From contig CANBTI010000023.1 in NCBI GenBank assembly GCA_947372355.1, positions 1 to 33,014 of the forward strand: DNA of 33,014 nt, given 5' to 3'. Positions within the stretch are counted from its first letter, which is position 1. The number at the start of each line of letters is the position of its first letter. The notes beneath the pieces are model-generated. The model did no database searches and was not told the origin of the DNA. It was given only the letters and a program-made list of their open reading frames with translations. The stretch is from Bdellovibrionales bacterium (GTDB lineage Bacteria > Bdellovibrionota > UBA1018 > CAIMNF01). The position numbers and the translations under genes are program-made. Positions 32,444 through 33,014 of this stretch are shown piece after piece.

Positions 32444-32461
32444 CATATAATATACACTTAA
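32435..32461. promoter_or_regulatory. Inverted repeat TTAAGT-N15-ACTTAA, probable operator
   Basis: Perfect 6-bp arms (32435-32440 and 32456-32461) 15 bases apart, so half-site centres are two helical turns (21 bp) apart, as for a dimeric regulator. The left arm overlaps the -35 of the TIGR02147 gene and the site lies upstream of the divergent secreted-protein gene. Confidence 0.5.
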
Positions 32462-32525
32462 ATGGTTAATTAAATAGATAAGGCAATCATTCTACAATGC
32501 TGTTATTTTCCTTCTACAGTTAAAT

Positions 32526-32537
32526 GAGCTTCGGCTC
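32526..32537 (+). promoter_or_regulatory. cUUCGg tetraloop hairpin before a ribosome-binding site
   Basis: GAGC-TTCG-GCTC forms a very stable UUCG tetraloop stem in RNA. It ends one base before GAGGAG (32538-32543), the ribosome-binding site of the gene at 32549. A weak upstream promoter (TACAAT at 32493-32498) would put it inside the leader. Confidence 0.45.
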
Positions 32538-32548
32538 GAGGAGAATTC

Positions 32549-32983
32549 ATGAGAAATATTATAGCGCCATTGCTATTCATAATTTCAATAGTGTTTGCAC
32601 TTAATGGAGTTTCAGCCAATGCAAATACATTTGAAATAAATGAGCATGATTCGGGCATGCTTGTACTCGATCTTACTAAGAATTCTGGCGCAATAGCAAA
32701 TTTAGATATTTGTAAGGGGTCAATACGCGCTGATATTGATAATGATTATATCACTTTGAAAATTAACAACTCTGCTTGTTCTAAATTATCGGTCACATCT
32801 ACAAGCAGCTACAAAAATCAAAGGATGGGTTCAAAAATTCTTGATCGAGGATCTAATGGCTTCTCTGGCACTATTATGATCATCAATAAATTCTACGACC
32901 ATCATCTCGGAGGAACTGTCGTTCACTTGAATGCCCCTCAATTAGCTGATCAGTTTATTCTTAGTCGCTACGAACAGATTTAA
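32549..32983 (+). CDS. Small secreted protein, unknown function
   Basis: The 144-residue product has a signal peptide (MRNIIAPLLFIISIVFALNGVSANA, about 25 residues). The mature part appears beta-rich, with two cysteines (DICKG and NSACSK) that may pair. I do not recognise it. AGGAG lies six bases before the ATG. It is divergent from the TIGR02147 regulator, with the inverted-repeat operator between, and is followed by another gene after 18 bp. Confidence 0.75.
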   Translation: MRNIIAPLLFIISIVFALNGVSANANTFEINEHDSGMLVLDLTKNSGAIANLDICKGSIRADIDNDYITLKINNSACSKLSVTSTSSYKNQRMGSKILDRGSNGFSGTIMIINKFYDHHLGGTVVHLNAPQLADQFILSRYEQI

Positions 32984-33001
32984 TCATATTTGGAGAAGGA
33001 A

Positions 33002-33014
33002 ATGAAAAAAATAA
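33002..33014 (+). CDS. Start of a further gene (cut by window edge)
   Basis: ATG at 33002 follows GGAGAAGGA, an excellent ribosome-binding site, and begins MKKI, like many signal peptides here. Only four codons are visible, so nothing else can be said. Confidence 0.5.

Overview
The window looks like chromosomal DNA of a predatory or free-living Bdellovibrionota/Oligoflexia-type Gram-negative bacterium. This rests on gene content: two TIGR02147-family regulators, several signal-peptide proteins of the kind abundant in Bdellovibrio relatives, a fused CcoN-CcoO cbb3 oxidase, and low-GC, A/T-rich spacers. No rRNA, tRNA, CRISPR array, phage module or insertion sequence was seen. The assignment is an inference; no marker RNA is present.

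Layout. 1-1941: 3' part of mutS, cut by the window edge. 1944-5065: a TIGR02147 regulator translationally coupled to two secreted proteins and divergent from a third, with tandem palindromes in the divergent spacer. 5069-6585: a VapBC toxin-antitoxin pair followed directly by a JmjC/cupin-type oxygenase. 6633-8540: mutY and a divergent N-acetylmuramoyl-L-alanine amidase. 8544-11105: holA plus a thioesterase on one strand, nrdR-nusB on the other, with candidate NrdR boxes between them. 11165-14342: a compact four-gene operon ending in a PrkA-type kinase, preceded by three small proteins, one resembling the N-terminal domain of M17 aminopeptidases. 14343-14566: a non-coding block of nested inverted repeats. 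14567-17538: an RluA-family pseudouridine synthase and a convergent acyl-CoA dehydrogenase.

17583-25409 (minus strand) is a complete high-affinity cytochrome oxidase operon read right to left: CBS protein, ccoI, ccoS, fused ccoNO, ccoQ, ccoP, ccoG and a SafE/TauE-type membrane protein. The small ccoQ and ccoS genes are included here. Almost every junction is a stop/start overlap. The operon is divergent from an FNR-like regulator (25512) with four well-placed cysteines, and a TGAT-N4-ATCA box lies between them. This suggests oxygen-responsive control. The fnr-like gene is coupled to adenine deaminase and a small double zinc-binding protein. 28493-32983 returns to accessory content: a large secreted protein with a degenerate VWA-like end, a second CBS protein, and a second TIGR02147 regulator flanked by small secreted proteins. 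A new gene starts at the right edge.

Themes across the window: (1) several promoters place the predicted +1 on the start codon, suggesting leaderless mRNAs; (2) all five convergent gene pairs are separated by only 2-7 bp, leaving no room for intrinsic terminators; (3) TIGR02147 regulators twice sit beside secreted-protein genes with inverted repeats in the divergent spacer. No single wholly new system can be proven from sequence alone. The best candidates are the TIGR02147/secreted-protein modules and the prkA operon with its orphan partners.
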